A DNA stretch of 64,000 nucleotides, from contig NZ_JAAEDI010000007.1 in assembly GCF_018129025.1 (NCBI RefSeq), forward strand, positions 62,001 through 126,000. Direction: 5' to 3'. The notes beneath the pieces are model-generated. The model was not told the DNA's origin and ran no database searches. It saw only the letters and a program-made list of their open reading frames with translations. How positions within the stretch are numbered: position 1 is the first letter of the stretch; the number at the start of each line of letters is the position of its first letter. Made by a program: the position numbers and the translations under genes. The DNA comes from Neoroseomonas terrae (lineage in GTDB: Bacteria; Pseudomonadota; Alphaproteobacteria; Acetobacterales; Acetobacteraceae). Below are positions 1 through 9,899 of the stretch, in pieces.

Positions 1-1292
1 AACATCGACCATCCGCCCTGGTTGGGCGGATTCTTCATCGCGCGGCGCTGGCCGACCGTGCCCCAATCCGTCGCGACGAAATCGACGTTCATGCCAAGCC
101 GCTTCAGCAGATCGGCCGTCACGTCGCCCTGCGCCTTGGTGATCGGCTGGTCCTGAGCGACGACGCAGATCACCGGCTCGTTGTTGTAGCCGGATTCGCG
201 CAGCATCTGCCGGCCACGCTCCAGGTTCGCGGCCTTCATCATCGCGCCGCCTTCCTCGGAGTAGAGCGGCGTGCCGGGAGTGAAGAAGCCGCCCATCACC
301 TTCCACAAATCGGCATCGTCGCCGACGAGGGCGCGCATATAGTCTTCCTGGCTCAGCGCCGTCATCACCGCCTGGCGCACCTTCAGATTGTTGAAGGGCG
401 GGTGCAGGTGGTTCATGCGGAAGGAACCGATATTGCCCAGCGGATCGGCGATATCGACAGCGATGTTGCGGTTGCGGCGCAGGATGGGAACAAGGTCGGT
501 GATCGGATTCTCCCACCAGTCGACCTCGCCGTTCTGCAGCGCGGCCGAGGCCGTCGCCGGATCGGGCATCACCACCCATTCCACGCGGTCGATCAGCGCA
601 CGCTTGCCGCCGGCGAGCCAGCTCGCCGGCTCGCTACGCGGCACGTACTGATCGAACTTCGCGAAGACCGCCCTCGCACCCGGCACCCACTCATTGCGCA
701 CGAAGCGGAACGGGCCTGAGCCGACATACTCGCTGATCTGGCTGAACGGGTCGGTCTTGGCGATCCGTTCCGGCATGATGAACGCCATCGGCGTCGCATT
801 CTTGCCAAGCGCCATCTTCATCTTGGTGAAAGGCTGCTTCAGCCGCCAGCGGAAGGTGCGGTCGTCGACCGCGACCAGTTCCTCGTTCAAGGTCCGCAGC
901 AACTGACCCATCGGGTCGCGCGGCATCCAGCGCGTCAGGGAGGCGACGACATCGACCGAGCGCACGGGCTCGCCGTCGTGGAACTTCAGCCCCTCACGCA
1001 GCCTGAACGTCCAGGTCTTGCCGTCCTGCGAGACCTCCTCGCCTTCGACCATCTGGCGCTGGGGTTCGAGCTTGTCGTCGAAGCCGTACAGCGTGTCCCA
1101 CACCATGACCGAGGCGTTCCGGACGACATACTGCGTGGTCCAGATGGGGTCGAAATTCGCGAGATTCGCCTGCGGCACGAAGCGCAGGGTGCGGGCGGCA
1201 GCACCCTGGGACAGGGCGGGGGCGGCGACGCCCCCTGCCATGCCGAAGGCAGCGGCACCCGCCCCGGCCTTGAGGAACGTTCTGCGGTCCAT
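1..1292 (-). CDS. ABC transporter substrate-binding protein, family 5 (partial, C-terminus outside window)
   Basis: Periplasmic solute-binding protein of the dipeptide/oligopeptide/opine type (SBP_bac_5). About 430 codons are visible; the 3' end lies beyond position 1. It starts MDRRTFLKAG, a twin-arginine-like leader followed by an Ala-rich stretch ending near APALSQ. The mature part has family hallmarks: GLKFHDGEPV, the SGPFRFV block and NHLHPPFNN. It is the last of five paralogues read in the same direction, but it is separated from the next one by 206 bp that contain a strong hairpin, so it may have its own promoter. The ligand cannot be read from sequence. No permease or ATPase gene is adjacent on the visible side. 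Confidence 0.9.
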   Translation of the reverse strand, partial: MDRRTFLKAGAGAAAFGMAGGVAAPALSQGAAARTLRFVPQANLANFDPIWTTQYVVRNASVMVWDTLYGFDDKLEPQRQMVEGEEVSQDGKTWTFRLREGLKFHDGEPVRSVDVVASLTRWMPRDPMGQLLRTLNEELVAVDDRTFRWRLKQPFTKMKMALGKNATPMAFIMPERIAKTDPFSQISEYVGSGPFRFVRNEWVPGARAVFAKFDQYVPRSEPASWLAGGKRALIDRVEWVVMPDPATASAALQNGEVDWWENPITDLVPILRRNRNIAVDIADPLGNIGSFRMNHLHPPFNNLKVRQAVMTALSQEDYMRALVGDDADLWKVMGGFFTPGTPLYSEEGGAMMKAANLERGRQMLRESGYNNEPVICVVAQDQPITKAQGDVTADLLKRLGMNVDFVATDWGTVGQRRAMKNPPNQGGWSM

Positions 1293-1458
1293 TCACCGTC
1301 TCCCTGTTTTGCCGTCCGGTCAGGAGCCTCACCTGCCCGGTTGTCGGTCACATTGCATCATTCGCAGGCGCGCCACCAGGGTTGCCGCGGACCCGAAGGC
1401 CCCCGGCCGCCGTGGCCACGCCCCTGTGATGACAATGCTGAGCACGGCCCGTGCCAAC

Positions 1459-1492
1459 CGGCCCGCCACCCCCGCAGATGGGTGGCGGGCCG
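1459..1492 (-). terminator. GC-rich hairpin, probable terminator of the SBP operon
   Basis: A perfect 13-bp inverted repeat (arms 1459-1471 and 1480-1492, loop of 8) lies directly after the stop codon of the next substrate-binding protein gene. Position and stem strength suggest transcription termination between paralogues 2 and 1. There is no clear U-tract. Confidence 0.6.
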
Positions 1493-1498
1493 AGCCGG

Positions 1499-3085
1499 TC
1501 ACGACTTACCGATGTTCCAGAAGACGGTCGCCGGCGCGCGGAACACGCCGGTCACGTTCCGCCGCCAGGCCGAGGGCTGCCAGTAGTAGCCGAGCGGCAC
1601 GTAGTACATCGCCTGCATCGCCTCGCGGTTCAGCGCCTCGGCGATGCGGCGGCCCTCGGCGAGGTCGCCGCCCTTCTCGACCCATTCGGCGCGCAGGCGT
1701 TCCACCTCCGGCACGTCCGGCCAGCCGAACCAGGCATTCGGCCCGTTGGCGCGCAGGAACAGGTGGAAGACCGGCAGCGTCAGCGACTGGCCGGAGGAGG
1801 TGGTGTGGATGATGCTCCAGCCGCCGCGGTCGACCGGCTCCTTGCTCGCGCGGCGCTGGATCAGCGTGCCCCAGTCGGCCGAGATGAGTTCGAGGTTCAT
1901 CCCGAGCCGGCGGATGATGTCCGCCGTCATCAGCGACAGCGCGTTGATCTGCGGATAGTCGCCCGGCGCGATCAGCACCACCTTCTCGCCACTGTAGCCG
2001 GCGGCAGCGAGCGCCTGCTTCGCGCGCTCAATGTTGTGCATCTTCAGCAGATCACTGCCGACTTCGTTTGCAAGTGGCGTGTCGCAGGTGAAGACGCCCT
2101 CGCACACGCCCCAGCCGGCCGGATCGTCGCCCGCGACGGCGCGCAGGTAGTCGCGCTGGTCCACCGCCATCGCGACCGCCCGGCGGATCGCGGGGTTGTT
2201 GAAGGGCGGCTGCAGCGTGTTGAAGCGGCAGATGCCGTAGGTGCCTTCCTGAAGGCGCTGTTCGACCACCACGCCGCGGTTGCGGCGGAGCATCGGCAGC
2301 AGGTCGTGTAGCGGGTACTCCCAGTAGTCCTGCTCACCCTGCGCGATAGCGCTGGCGCTGGTCGCCGGATCGGTGATGATGGTCCATTCGATGCGGTCGA
2401 TCTTCGGCACACGGCCGCCGGCGAGGCCATCGACGGCTTCCTGCCGCGGCACGTAGCGCTCGTTCTTCTCCCATACCGCGCGCTGGCCGGGGTTCCATTC
2501 GTCGCGGACGAACTTGAACGGACCGGAACCGATCGTCTCGCGGATCTGCTGGAACGCGTCGGTCTGCGCGATGCGCTCGGGCATGATGAAGCAGGGGAAC
2601 TGCGTCTGGCCAAGCGCGAGCAGGATCAGCGGCGTCGGCCGGTGCAGGCGGAAGCGGAACTTCCGGTCGTCCATCGCCTCGACCGCCGCGACATTCGGCC
2701 ACAGCACCTGCATGAAGGGATCGCGCCGGCGCCAACGGTCGATGGAGGCGACGCAATCCTTCGCCAGCACGCGCTCGCCATCGTGGAAGGCGAGCCCTTC
2801 GCGCAGGGTGAAGACCCAGGTCAGCCCATCCTGGGACACGTCCCAGCCTTCGACCATCTGCGGCTTGATCTCGCCCTGCGCGTCCTGCGCGCAGAGCTGG
2901 TCGTAGATCATGAAGGCGTTGTTCCGGGTGACGACCGCCGTCGTCCAGACCGGATCGAGGCTGGTTAGGTTCGCCTGCGGGATGACGCGCAGCGTGCGCG
3001 CCACCGCACCCTGCGACAGCGCGGGCGCGGCAACGCCGGCCGTCGCGATGCCCGCGCCGGCGCCGAGGAAGGTCCTGCGTTCCAT
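1499..3085 (-). CDS. ABC transporter substrate-binding protein, family 5 (paralogue 2)
   Basis: A 528-residue periplasmic binding protein with the usual SBP_bac_5 length. The leader MERRTFLGAGAG..APALSQ has a twin-arginine pair and an Ala-X-Ala-like end, so export by Tat or Sec followed by cleavage is likely. The ASLDPVWTT-like N-terminal block (here TSLDPVWTT), EGLAFHDGERV and GSGPFKFV match the other four paralogues. It starts 5 bp after the stop of paralogue 3, so the two are almost certainly co-transcribed. The substrate (peptide, opine, glutathione or similar) is unknown. Confidence 0.92.
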   Translation of the reverse strand: MERRTFLGAGAGIATAGVAAPALSQGAVARTLRVIPQANLTSLDPVWTTAVVTRNNAFMIYDQLCAQDAQGEIKPQMVEGWDVSQDGLTWVFTLREGLAFHDGERVLAKDCVASIDRWRRRDPFMQVLWPNVAAVEAMDDRKFRFRLHRPTPLILLALGQTQFPCFIMPERIAQTDAFQQIRETIGSGPFKFVRDEWNPGQRAVWEKNERYVPRQEAVDGLAGGRVPKIDRIEWTIITDPATSASAIAQGEQDYWEYPLHDLLPMLRRNRGVVVEQRLQEGTYGICRFNTLQPPFNNPAIRRAVAMAVDQRDYLRAVAGDDPAGWGVCEGVFTCDTPLANEVGSDLLKMHNIERAKQALAAAGYSGEKVVLIAPGDYPQINALSLMTADIIRRLGMNLELISADWGTLIQRRASKEPVDRGGWSIIHTTSSGQSLTLPVFHLFLRANGPNAWFGWPDVPEVERLRAEWVEKGGDLAEGRRIAEALNREAMQAMYYVPLGYYWQPSAWRRNVTGVFRAPATVFWNIGKS

Positions 3086-3090
3086 GGTTC

Positions 3091-4683
3091 TCAGCTCCGC
3101 CGGATGTTCCAGAACAGCGCCAGACCGGGCACGCGCCCGGTCAGGTTGCGCTTGATCGCCGTGATCGAGAGGTAAGCGCCCACGGGAACGTAGGGCAGCT
3201 CATCCATCGCGACCGTTTGCATCTCGCGTGCCAGCGCCTGCTCGGCCGCGAGGTCCGGCGCGTCGAACCAGGCGTCGCGCAGTTCCTCGAGCCGCGGGAT
3301 GGTCGGCCAGCCGAACCACGCGCTCGTGCCGTTGCCGCGCATCGGGTAGTGCGCCGCGGGATCGACGAAGTCGACCGAGGAGAAGGAGGTGAACAGCATC
3401 GACCAGCCGCCGCGGTCGAGCGGCTCACGCGAGGCGCGGCGCGTCACCGTGGTGCCCCAGTCCGTCAGCACGATGTCCGCGTTGAAGCCGAGCCGGCGGA
3501 CCAGATCCGCACCCATCTGCGTCATCGCCGCGGGGGCCAGGATGTCGGTCGGGCCGATCAGGCGCATCGGCTGGTTGGTGTAGCCGGCCTCGCGCATCAG
3601 GGCCTTCGCGCGATCCAGGCTGCGCGGACCCATCAGCGGCGCAAGCCCGGCATCGTTCGCGAGCGGCGTACCGGGCGTGAACAGGCCGACGCCGGTGCGG
3701 AACAGCGATGCGTCGGTGCCGACCACCGCCTGCATGAATTCCTCCTGGTTGATCGCCGGGAGGATGGCCTGCCGCATCTTCTTGTCGGCGAAGGGCGGGT
3801 GCAGGTGGTTGAAGCGCAGGATACCGGTCAGCGGCAGCGGGTCGATCGCCTCGATCGAGATCTGCCGGTTGCGGCGGAGAAGCTGCTGGATCTCCGGCGG
3901 CGGCTGCTCGTACCAGTCGATCTCGCCGGTCTGCAGCGCGGCGGCGGCGGTCGCGGCATCGACGATGATGTGCCACTCGACGCGGTCCATGTAGGCGACC
4001 TTGGGGCCCGCCGTCAGGCTCGGCGTGCCGTTCGGCGTCGGCACGTAGTCGGCGAACTTCTCGTAGACGACGAGGCTGCCGGAGTTGAACTCATCCGCCT
4101 TGAACTTGAATGGGCCGGAGCCGATCGCCTCGCGCACCTGCTGGAAGGCGTCGGTCTCGGCAAGGCGCTGCGGCATGATGAAGGCCGGGCTGTTGGAAAC
4201 CTGGCCCAGCGCCTTGAACAGCAGCGGGAACGGCCTCTTCAGCTTGAAGCGCACGCGGCGGTCGTCCACGACCTCGAGCGCATCGACCACGGTGGCGAGC
4301 TTCTGGCCGAACGGGTTGCGCTTCATCCAGCGGTTGATGGACGGCACCACGTCCTGCGCGCGCACCGGCTCGCCGTCGTGGAACTTCAGCCCCTGGCGCA
4401 GCGTGATGGTGACGACCTTGCCGCCGTCATCAAGCACATGGCCCTCGGCCATCTGCGGCTGCGGCGCGAAATTCGCGTCGAGGCCGTAGAGGCTGTCATA
4501 GATCATGTGACCGTGGTTGCGGGTGATGTTCGCGGTCGTCCAGATCGGGTCCAGGCTGGTGAGGTTCGCCTGCGGTACCATCTTCAACAGGCGGTTCTGC
4601 GCCGGCTGCGCAGTCGCGAATCGCGGCAGTGCGGCGGCGGCCCCCGCGGCGGCGGAGGTCCTCAGCAGGTCACGACGGTTCAT
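3091..4683 (-). CDS. ABC transporter substrate-binding protein, family 5 (paralogue 3)
   Basis: A 530-residue SBP_bac_5 protein with the leader MNRRDLLRTSAAAG..RFATAQ, again twin-arginine-like. Conserved blocks include LTSLDPIWTT, QGLKFHDGEPV, GSGPFKFK and FNHLHPPF. It lies 71 bp downstream of paralogue 4 and 5 bp upstream of paralogue 2. Its closest relatives in the window are its four neighbours, which points to local tandem duplication followed by divergence of ligand specificity (inference). Confidence 0.92.
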   Translation of the reverse strand: MNRRDLLRTSAAAGAAAALPRFATAQPAQNRLLKMVPQANLTSLDPIWTTANITRNHGHMIYDSLYGLDANFAPQPQMAEGHVLDDGGKVVTITLRQGLKFHDGEPVRAQDVVPSINRWMKRNPFGQKLATVVDALEVVDDRRVRFKLKRPFPLLFKALGQVSNSPAFIMPQRLAETDAFQQVREAIGSGPFKFKADEFNSGSLVVYEKFADYVPTPNGTPSLTAGPKVAYMDRVEWHIIVDAATAAAALQTGEIDWYEQPPPEIQQLLRRNRQISIEAIDPLPLTGILRFNHLHPPFADKKMRQAILPAINQEEFMQAVVGTDASLFRTGVGLFTPGTPLANDAGLAPLMGPRSLDRAKALMREAGYTNQPMRLIGPTDILAPAAMTQMGADLVRRLGFNADIVLTDWGTTVTRRASREPLDRGGWSMLFTSFSSVDFVDPAAHYPMRGNGTSAWFGWPTIPRLEELRDAWFDAPDLAAEQALAREMQTVAMDELPYVPVGAYLSITAIKRNLTGRVPGLALFWNIRRS

Positions 4684-4754
4684 TTCTTCGGCTCCCAGCC
4701 CGTTTTAGTCAGCGCGCATCTGACCAGCCCCGTGCCGGATCAGCAACCCGCGCC

Positions 4755-6353
4755 TCAACCCTTGTTGACGTTCCAGAACACCGGCAGGCCCTTCAGCATG
4801 CCGGAGATGCCGCGGCGATAGGCAGTCGCCTGGAAATACTGCCCGAGCGGCAGGTACGGCGCCTCACGCATCGCTTCCGCCTGGATCTGCCGGGCCACCG
4901 CCTGCTGGGCGGCAAGGTCCGGCGCGTCGAACCACTGGCCGCGCAGTTCCTCCATGCGCGGCATGGTGGGCCAGCCGAACCAGGCATCCGCGCCTGTGCC
5001 GCGCAGCGCCTGGTTGCTCGCCGGGCTCAGCATGTCGATGCCGTTCCAGGTGGTGAAGAACATGCTCCAGCCGCCCTCGGCCGGCGCGGCGCGGTTGGCG
5101 CGGCGGCGCATCAGTTCCGCCCAGGGGCCAGTGACGAGCTCGACCTCAAGGCCGACGCGGCGCAGCGTGTCCGCCCCCGTCGAGGCCAGGGCCGCGAGGG
5201 TGGGGAAATCCGTTGCCGCGAGCAGCACCACCTTCTCCCCGCCATAGCCGGCCTCGGCGATCTCGCGCTTCACCTTGTCGATGTCGCGCGCGGCTGTCAG
5301 GGCCTCGAGGGCCTCGTCGCTCGCGAAGGGCGTGTCGGGCGGGAAGATGCCGACATCGTCGCGCCAGAGGCTGCGATCCTCGCCGATCACGGCCGCCATG
5401 AACCCGCCCTGGTCGATGGCGCCGAGCAGCGCGCGGCGGATCGGCGCGCGGTCGAAGGGCGGGTGCAGGTGGTTGAAGCGGGCAATGCCCATCAGCCCTG
5501 TCGGGTCGGGAACCTCGAGCACGATGTTGCGGTCGCGGCGCAGCGCCGCTTGCAGCGTGCCGGCCGGGTTCTCCCACCAGTCGACATCGCCGGCGACCAG
5601 CGCGTCCGATGCCGCCGCGGCATCCGGCCTGACATGCCATTCGATGCGGTCCATGTGGGCGCGCTTGGGCCCGGCGGTCCAGCTCGGCACGCCATCCGCG
5701 CGCGGCACGTAGTCGGCGAAACGCTCATAGACGAGACGGCGCCCGGCCTCACGCTCATCCGGCAGGTAGCGGAACGGGCCGCTGCCGATGATCTCGGTGA
5801 CCGCACGGCTCGGATCGGTCGCCGCGAGGCGCTCCGGCATGATGAAGCAGACCGGCGCGGCGGGCTTCGCCAGGGCGTGGAACAGCAGGGGAAACGGCTT
5901 CGACAGGCGCAGCACGAGAGTGCGGTCGTCAGTCGCCGTCATCTCCTCGATGCGCGGCAGCAGCACCTGGCCGAGCGGATCGCGCGCCGCCCAGCGGCGG
6001 ATGGAGGCCGCGCAGTCGGCCGCGCGCACCGGCTCGCCATCGTGGAACTTCAGGCCTTCCCGCAGCCGGATCGAGACACGCCGGCCATCCGCGTCGACGG
6101 TGTGGCCTTCGGCCATCTGCGGCTCGGGCGCATAGTCCTGATTGAAGCCGTACAGCGTGTCCCACACCGCGTAGCCATGGGTTCGCGTTGCCGTCGCCGT
6201 CGTGACGATCGGGTCGAGCACCGTCGGCTCCGCCTGCGGCACGAACTTCAGGACGCGGGGCGCGGCGGCTGTCCCCTGCCCCAGTGCGGGGCGCCGCGGC
6301 ATCGCGCCGAGCAGGGCTGCCCCCGTGCCGGCAATCAGGTGACGTCGCTGCAT
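4755..6353 (-). CDS. ABC transporter substrate-binding protein, family 5 (paralogue 4)
   Basis: A 532-residue SBP_bac_5 protein. The open frame extends upstream to 7478 by chance, overlapping paralogue 5. I place the start at the ATG at 6353 because it gives a normal leader, MQRRHLIAGTGAALLG..ALGQ, and the same length as its neighbours. EGLKFHDGEPV, GSGPFRYLPDE and FNHLHPPFDRA are family blocks. A 113-bp gap separates it from paralogue 5. The ligand is unknown. Confidence 0.92.
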   Translation of the reverse strand: MQRRHLIAGTGAALLGAMPRRPALGQGTAAAPRVLKFVPQAEPTVLDPIVTTATATRTHGYAVWDTLYGFNQDYAPEPQMAEGHTVDADGRRVSIRLREGLKFHDGEPVRAADCAASIRRWAARDPLGQVLLPRIEEMTATDDRTLVLRLSKPFPLLFHALAKPAAPVCFIMPERLAATDPSRAVTEIIGSGPFRYLPDEREAGRRLVYERFADYVPRADGVPSWTAGPKRAHMDRIEWHVRPDAAAASDALVAGDVDWWENPAGTLQAALRRDRNIVLEVPDPTGLMGIARFNHLHPPFDRAPIRRALLGAIDQGGFMAAVIGEDRSLWRDDVGIFPPDTPFASDEALEALTAARDIDKVKREIAEAGYGGEKVVLLAATDFPTLAALASTGADTLRRVGLEVELVTGPWAELMRRRANRAAPAEGGWSMFFTTWNGIDMLSPASNQALRGTGADAWFGWPTMPRMEELRGQWFDAPDLAAQQAVARQIQAEAMREAPYLPLGQYFQATAYRRGISGMLKGLPVFWNVNKG

Positions 6354-6466
6354 CCGTACCTCTCGACTGGCGAGGCGGCGTTCTGGGCGCATCGCCGCCC
6401 GCGGCGCAAGGGGCCGCGGCACCGGCTCGTGCCACGGCATGAATCTCCGGCCATGACCGGCGGCGG

Positions 6467-8071
6467 TCAGCCGCGGCGGATGTTCCAGAACAGCGGCGGC
6501 TGGCCCTTCAGCATGCCGGTCAGGTTCCGGCGATAGGCGGTCGGCTGGTAGTACATGCCGACCGGCACATAGGGCACCTGGTCGAAGGCGATGCGCTGCA
6601 TCTCGGCCGTCGCGGCCTTGGCGGCGGCCTCGTCCGGCGCATCGAACCAGGCGTTGCGCTGGGCCTCGATCGCCGGGATGGTCGGCCAGCCGGGCCAAGC
6701 GGCGTCGCCATGGCCGCGGATCGAAGCATGGCTCGCCGGGTTCCAGTGGTCTACGCCCGACCAGAAGGTGAAGAAGCCGGACCAGCCGCCCTGTTCCAGC
6801 GGGTTCTTGCTGGCGCGGCGCTGCACCACCGTGCCCCAGTCGGCGCTGACCAGATCGACGTCGAAGCCCATCCGGCGGAACAGGTCCGCGCCGACCAGCG
6901 TCGCCGCGTTGATTGAGGCGAGGTCGGTCGCGTTCATCAGCACCATCTTCGCGCCCATCGCGCCGGCCGCCTGCAATTCGGCGCGCGCGGCGTCGATCGA
7001 CTTCTTCAGCCGGTCGAGCCCCCCGGTCGAGGCGGAGGGCGAGGTCGGCGCGAAGAAGCCGATCTGGTCCCGCTTCAGCGACTGGTAGCCCGGGACGGTG
7101 GCATCCCCGATCACCGCCGTCATGAAGTCCATCTGGTCGATGGCTGTGATCACGGCACGCCGCACCGCAGGATTGTCGAACGGCTTGGTCAGGTGGTTCG
7201 GGCGGAAGATGCCGATCAGGCCAGTGCCGTTGATGACATCGACCGCGACGTTGCGGTTGCGTGCGACAAGCGGGAACAGGTCGGCCGTCGGCTGTTCCCA
7301 CCAGTCGATCTCGCCCGATTGCAGCGCGGCAGCGGCCGTCGAGGCATCGGGGATGATGCGCCATTCGACGCGGTCGAAATGCGCGACCTTCGGCCCGGCG
7401 GTCATCGAGGGTGTCCCGTTCGGCACGGGGACGTAGTCCGCGTTGCGGGCGTAGACGACGGTCGAGCCCGGCACCCATTCGTTCTGCACGAAGCGGAACG
7501 GGCCCGAGCCGACCGCCTCGCTCAGATTCGTGAAGGGATCAACATTCGCCAGCCGCTCCGGCATGATGAACAGGCAGGACGTCGTGACCTTCGAAAAGGC
7601 CTCGAGCATCTTCGTGAAGGGCCGGTTCAGCTTGATGGTGAAGACCCGGTCGCTGTCCTCGGTCATGTCGGCGACGCGCGCCAGCAATTCCTGCCCGAAG
7701 GCGTCGCGCCGGCCCCAGCGCCTGATGGAAGCGATGCAGTCGCGCCCGCGCACCGGCGTGCCGTCATGGAACTTCAGCCCCTCGCGCAGCGTGAAGCGCC
7801 ACAGCAGGCCGTCATTCTCGACCACATGGCCCTGCGCCATCTGCGGCACGGGCTCGAAGCGTTCGTTCATGCCGTAGAGCTGGTCGAACACCAGGAAGGC
7901 GTGGTCGCGGGCGACGAAGGCCGTGTTGGTGAAGGGGTCGATGTTCGGCAGGTTCGCGTGCGGGACGTATTTCAGCACGCGCTGCGCGGCCGGCTGGGCG
8001 ATGGCGAAACGCGGCAGCGAGGCGGCGGTCATGCCGGCCGCGGCGCCGGCCAGCAGGTCGCGTCGAAACAT
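6467..8071 (-). CDS. ABC transporter substrate-binding protein, family 5 (paralogue 5)
   Basis: A 534-residue SBP_bac_5 protein, the first gene of the minus-strand array. The leader MFRRDLLAGAAAGMT..RFAIAQ is twin-arginine-like. Conserved blocks: NLPNIDPFTNTAF, EGLKFHDGTPV, VGSGPFRFV. It has one extra stretch near the middle (a Ser/Gly-rich segment before DRLKKSIDAARAEL) that the other copies lack. A promoter for the array probably lies in 8072-8235, shared divergently with the gtrA-like gene. Confidence 0.92.
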   Translation of the reverse strand: MFRRDLLAGAAAGMTAASLPRFAIAQPAAQRVLKYVPHANLPNIDPFTNTAFVARDHAFLVFDQLYGMNERFEPVPQMAQGHVVENDGLLWRFTLREGLKFHDGTPVRGRDCIASIRRWGRRDAFGQELLARVADMTEDSDRVFTIKLNRPFTKMLEAFSKVTTSCLFIMPERLANVDPFTNLSEAVGSGPFRFVQNEWVPGSTVVYARNADYVPVPNGTPSMTAGPKVAHFDRVEWRIIPDASTAAAALQSGEIDWWEQPTADLFPLVARNRNVAVDVINGTGLIGIFRPNHLTKPFDNPAVRRAVITAIDQMDFMTAVIGDATVPGYQSLKRDQIGFFAPTSPSASTGGLDRLKKSIDAARAELQAAGAMGAKMVLMNATDLASINAATLVGADLFRRMGFDVDLVSADWGTVVQRRASKNPLEQGGWSGFFTFWSGVDHWNPASHASIRGHGDAAWPGWPTIPAIEAQRNAWFDAPDEAAAKAATAEMQRIAFDQVPYVPVGMYYQPTAYRRNLTGMLKGQPPLFWNIRRG

Positions 8072-8235
8072 CCGGATGATCTCCAGTTCGGTGAAGCCCG
8101 CCGCGAGCCTAGAGCAGATGGGGGCGCTGTGGAATTACCGGATCGTCGCCGGAAGGACCTTGCGGAGCGCATTCCCTGCGCTTGCCGATCGGTAAGCCGC
8201 TGGGCAAACCCTGCCCGCCGCCGTAAACCGCCGAC

Positions 8236-8682
8236 ATGGTGGAAATCCCCATCCTCGGGCCGGTGCTGGCGCGCTCACTCGGCCCCGCACGGGCTGCGGT
8301 GGCGCAGGAATTCCTGCGCTTCGGCGTGGTCGGGACCATCGGCTTCGTGGTCGATACCGCGGTGCTCTATGGCATGGTGGCGCTGGGGGCCGGGCTTTAT
8401 CTCGGCCGCGCCGTCTCCTACGTCGCCGCGGCGACGGCGACCTGGGGCCTGAACCGCATCTGGACATTCCGTGGGCGCGGCAGCGGGCCGGTGCACCGGC
8501 AATGGGCGCTGTTCGTGGCGGTGAACCTGATAGGCTTCACCCTGAACTACGGGACCTACGCGCTGCTGGTCGCGACCATGCCCGTTGTCGCAGCCAATCC
8601 GATCCTGGGCGTCGCGGCCGGGTCGATCGCCGGCATGTTCACCAACTTCGTGCTGTCGCGCCGCCTGGTGTTTCGCGGCTAG
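8236..8682 (+). CDS. GtrA-family membrane protein
   Basis: A 148-residue protein with four predicted membrane helices. The EFLRFGVVGTIGFVVDTAVLY block near residues 25-45 and the NRIWTFRGRG loop near residue 75 are typical of GtrA. GtrA proteins are thought to flip polyprenyl-phosphate-linked sugars across the inner membrane for decoration of cell-surface polymers. The convergent neighbour (8703-9899) is a DPM1-like glycosyltransferase, the usual functional partner, although the two are not in one operon here. Confidence 0.88.
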   Translation: MVEIPILGPVLARSLGPARAAVAQEFLRFGVVGTIGFVVDTAVLYGMVALGAGLYLGRAVSYVAAATATWGLNRIWTFRGRGSGPVHRQWALFVAVNLIGFTLNYGTYALLVATMPVVAANPILGVAAGSIAGMFTNFVLSRRLVFRG

Positions 8683-8702
8683 GTCGGACGGCGGGGATCG
8701 CC

Positions 8703-9899
8703 TCAGCCCGATCGCATCATCCCCAGCAGCGTGACGAAGAAGGCCCCGAAGGCCAATTGCAATCCCAGCACCATGCAGGTCACCGAGGCGATCGCCAGCC
8801 GCATCGTGCCCATGCCGACCAGCGTCCCGAAGTGTTGCGACCCCCACATGGCCACTGACACGACACCCAGCGCGAGCCCGATCAGAACCAGCAGCCCGGC
8901 GACGATCAGCGCCGGCTCCAGCCCGAAACGATCGAGCAGCGCGGCCAGGCGCCTGCTCTCCGGCACCACGCCCTGCTGGGCGCCATGGATGCGCGCGAAG
9001 GCCCAGAACTGCACCGCCTGGAAGCCCATGATCATCGCCCCGGCGCCGTACAGCATCGTGTGCACATCGATGGTGACGCTGCCGAGCCGCACTGGCCCGG
9101 GCAGCAGAAGCAGCATCGCGACCAGCCCGGTCAGGAACAGCGCCGCACCCGGATAGAGGAACAGCCAGCGCGGGCAGAACACCAGCAGGAAGCGCAGGTG
9201 ACGCCAGCCATCCCGCCAGGACCGCAGGTGCGGCGGGCGGGACCGCCCGTCGGGCGAGAGCGTCGTCGGCACCTCGGTGATGCGGAGCCCCTGGATCGTG
9301 GCCTTCACGACCATCTCGGAGGCGAACTCCATGCCCGGTGCCCGCAGGTCGAGCGCCCGGATCGCGTCGCGGTTGAAGCCGCGCAAGCCGCAATGGAAGT
9401 CCCGGACCGGCGCGTCGAAGAACAGCCGCCCGATCGTCGAGAGCACCGGATTGCCGAGATAGCGGTGCAGCGGCGGCATGGCGCCGGGCCGGATGCCCCC
9501 GCGGAAGCGGTTCCCCATAACCAGGTCGCATCCGTCCCGCAGTTCGGCGACGAAGGGTTCGAGGGTCGCGAAGTCATAGGAATCGTCGCTGTCGCCCATG
9601 ATGACGAAGCGCCCGCGCGCCGCCGCGATGCCGGCGATCAGTGCCGCGCCATAGCCGCGCATCGCGACCGGCACGACCCGCGCCCCGAGCCTTTCGGCAA
9701 TCGCCTGGCTGCCATCCGTGCTGCCGTTGTCGGCGATCAGCACCTCCCCGACGACGCCGCTGCGCGCTAGATAGCTCATCGCTTTGCCGATGCAGGCGCC
9801 GATCGTCTCGGCCTCGTTCAGACAAGGCATGAGGATGGTCAGTTCGACGGCGGCAGCGGAGTCCAGGCCCAGGGCACCCTGCGCTTTGGTCAGTTCCAT
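8703..9899 (-). CDS. Glycosyltransferase family 2, DPM1-like, with membrane C-terminus
   Basis: A 398-residue protein. Residues 18-230 form a GT2 domain (ILMPCLNEAETI, nucleotide-sugar motif GDSDDS at 102-107). The C-terminal third has about four hydrophobic helices, as in polyprenyl-phosphate sugar transferases that make a lipid-linked sugar donor. A strong Shine-Dalgarno (GGGGGGAG) lies about 6 bp before the ATG at 9899. The GtrA-like neighbour would flip the product. The sugar is not readable from sequence. Confidence 0.88.
   Translation of the reverse strand: MELTKAQGALGLDSAAAVELTILMPCLNEAETIGACIGKAMSYLARSGVVGEVLIADNGSTDGSQAIAERLGARVVPVAMRGYGAALIAGIAAARGRFVIMGDSDDSYDFATLEPFVAELRDGCDLVMGNRFRGGIRPGAMPPLHRYLGNPVLSTIGRLFFDAPVRDFHCGLRGFNRDAIRALDLRAPGMEFASEMVVKATIQGLRITEVPTTLSPDGRSRPPHLRSWRDGWRHLRFLLVFCPRWLFLYPGAALFLTGLVAMLLLLPGPVRLGSVTIDVHTMLYGAGAMIMGFQAVQFWAFARIHGAQQGVVPESRRLAALLDRFGLEPALIVAGLLVLIGLALGVVSVAMWGSQHFGTLVGMGTMRLAIASVTCMVLGLQLAFGAFFVTLLGMMRSG

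Noticed and set aside
8236-9899. GtrA-GT2 operon
   Set aside because: The two genes converge, so they are not co-transcribed, although they may work together.
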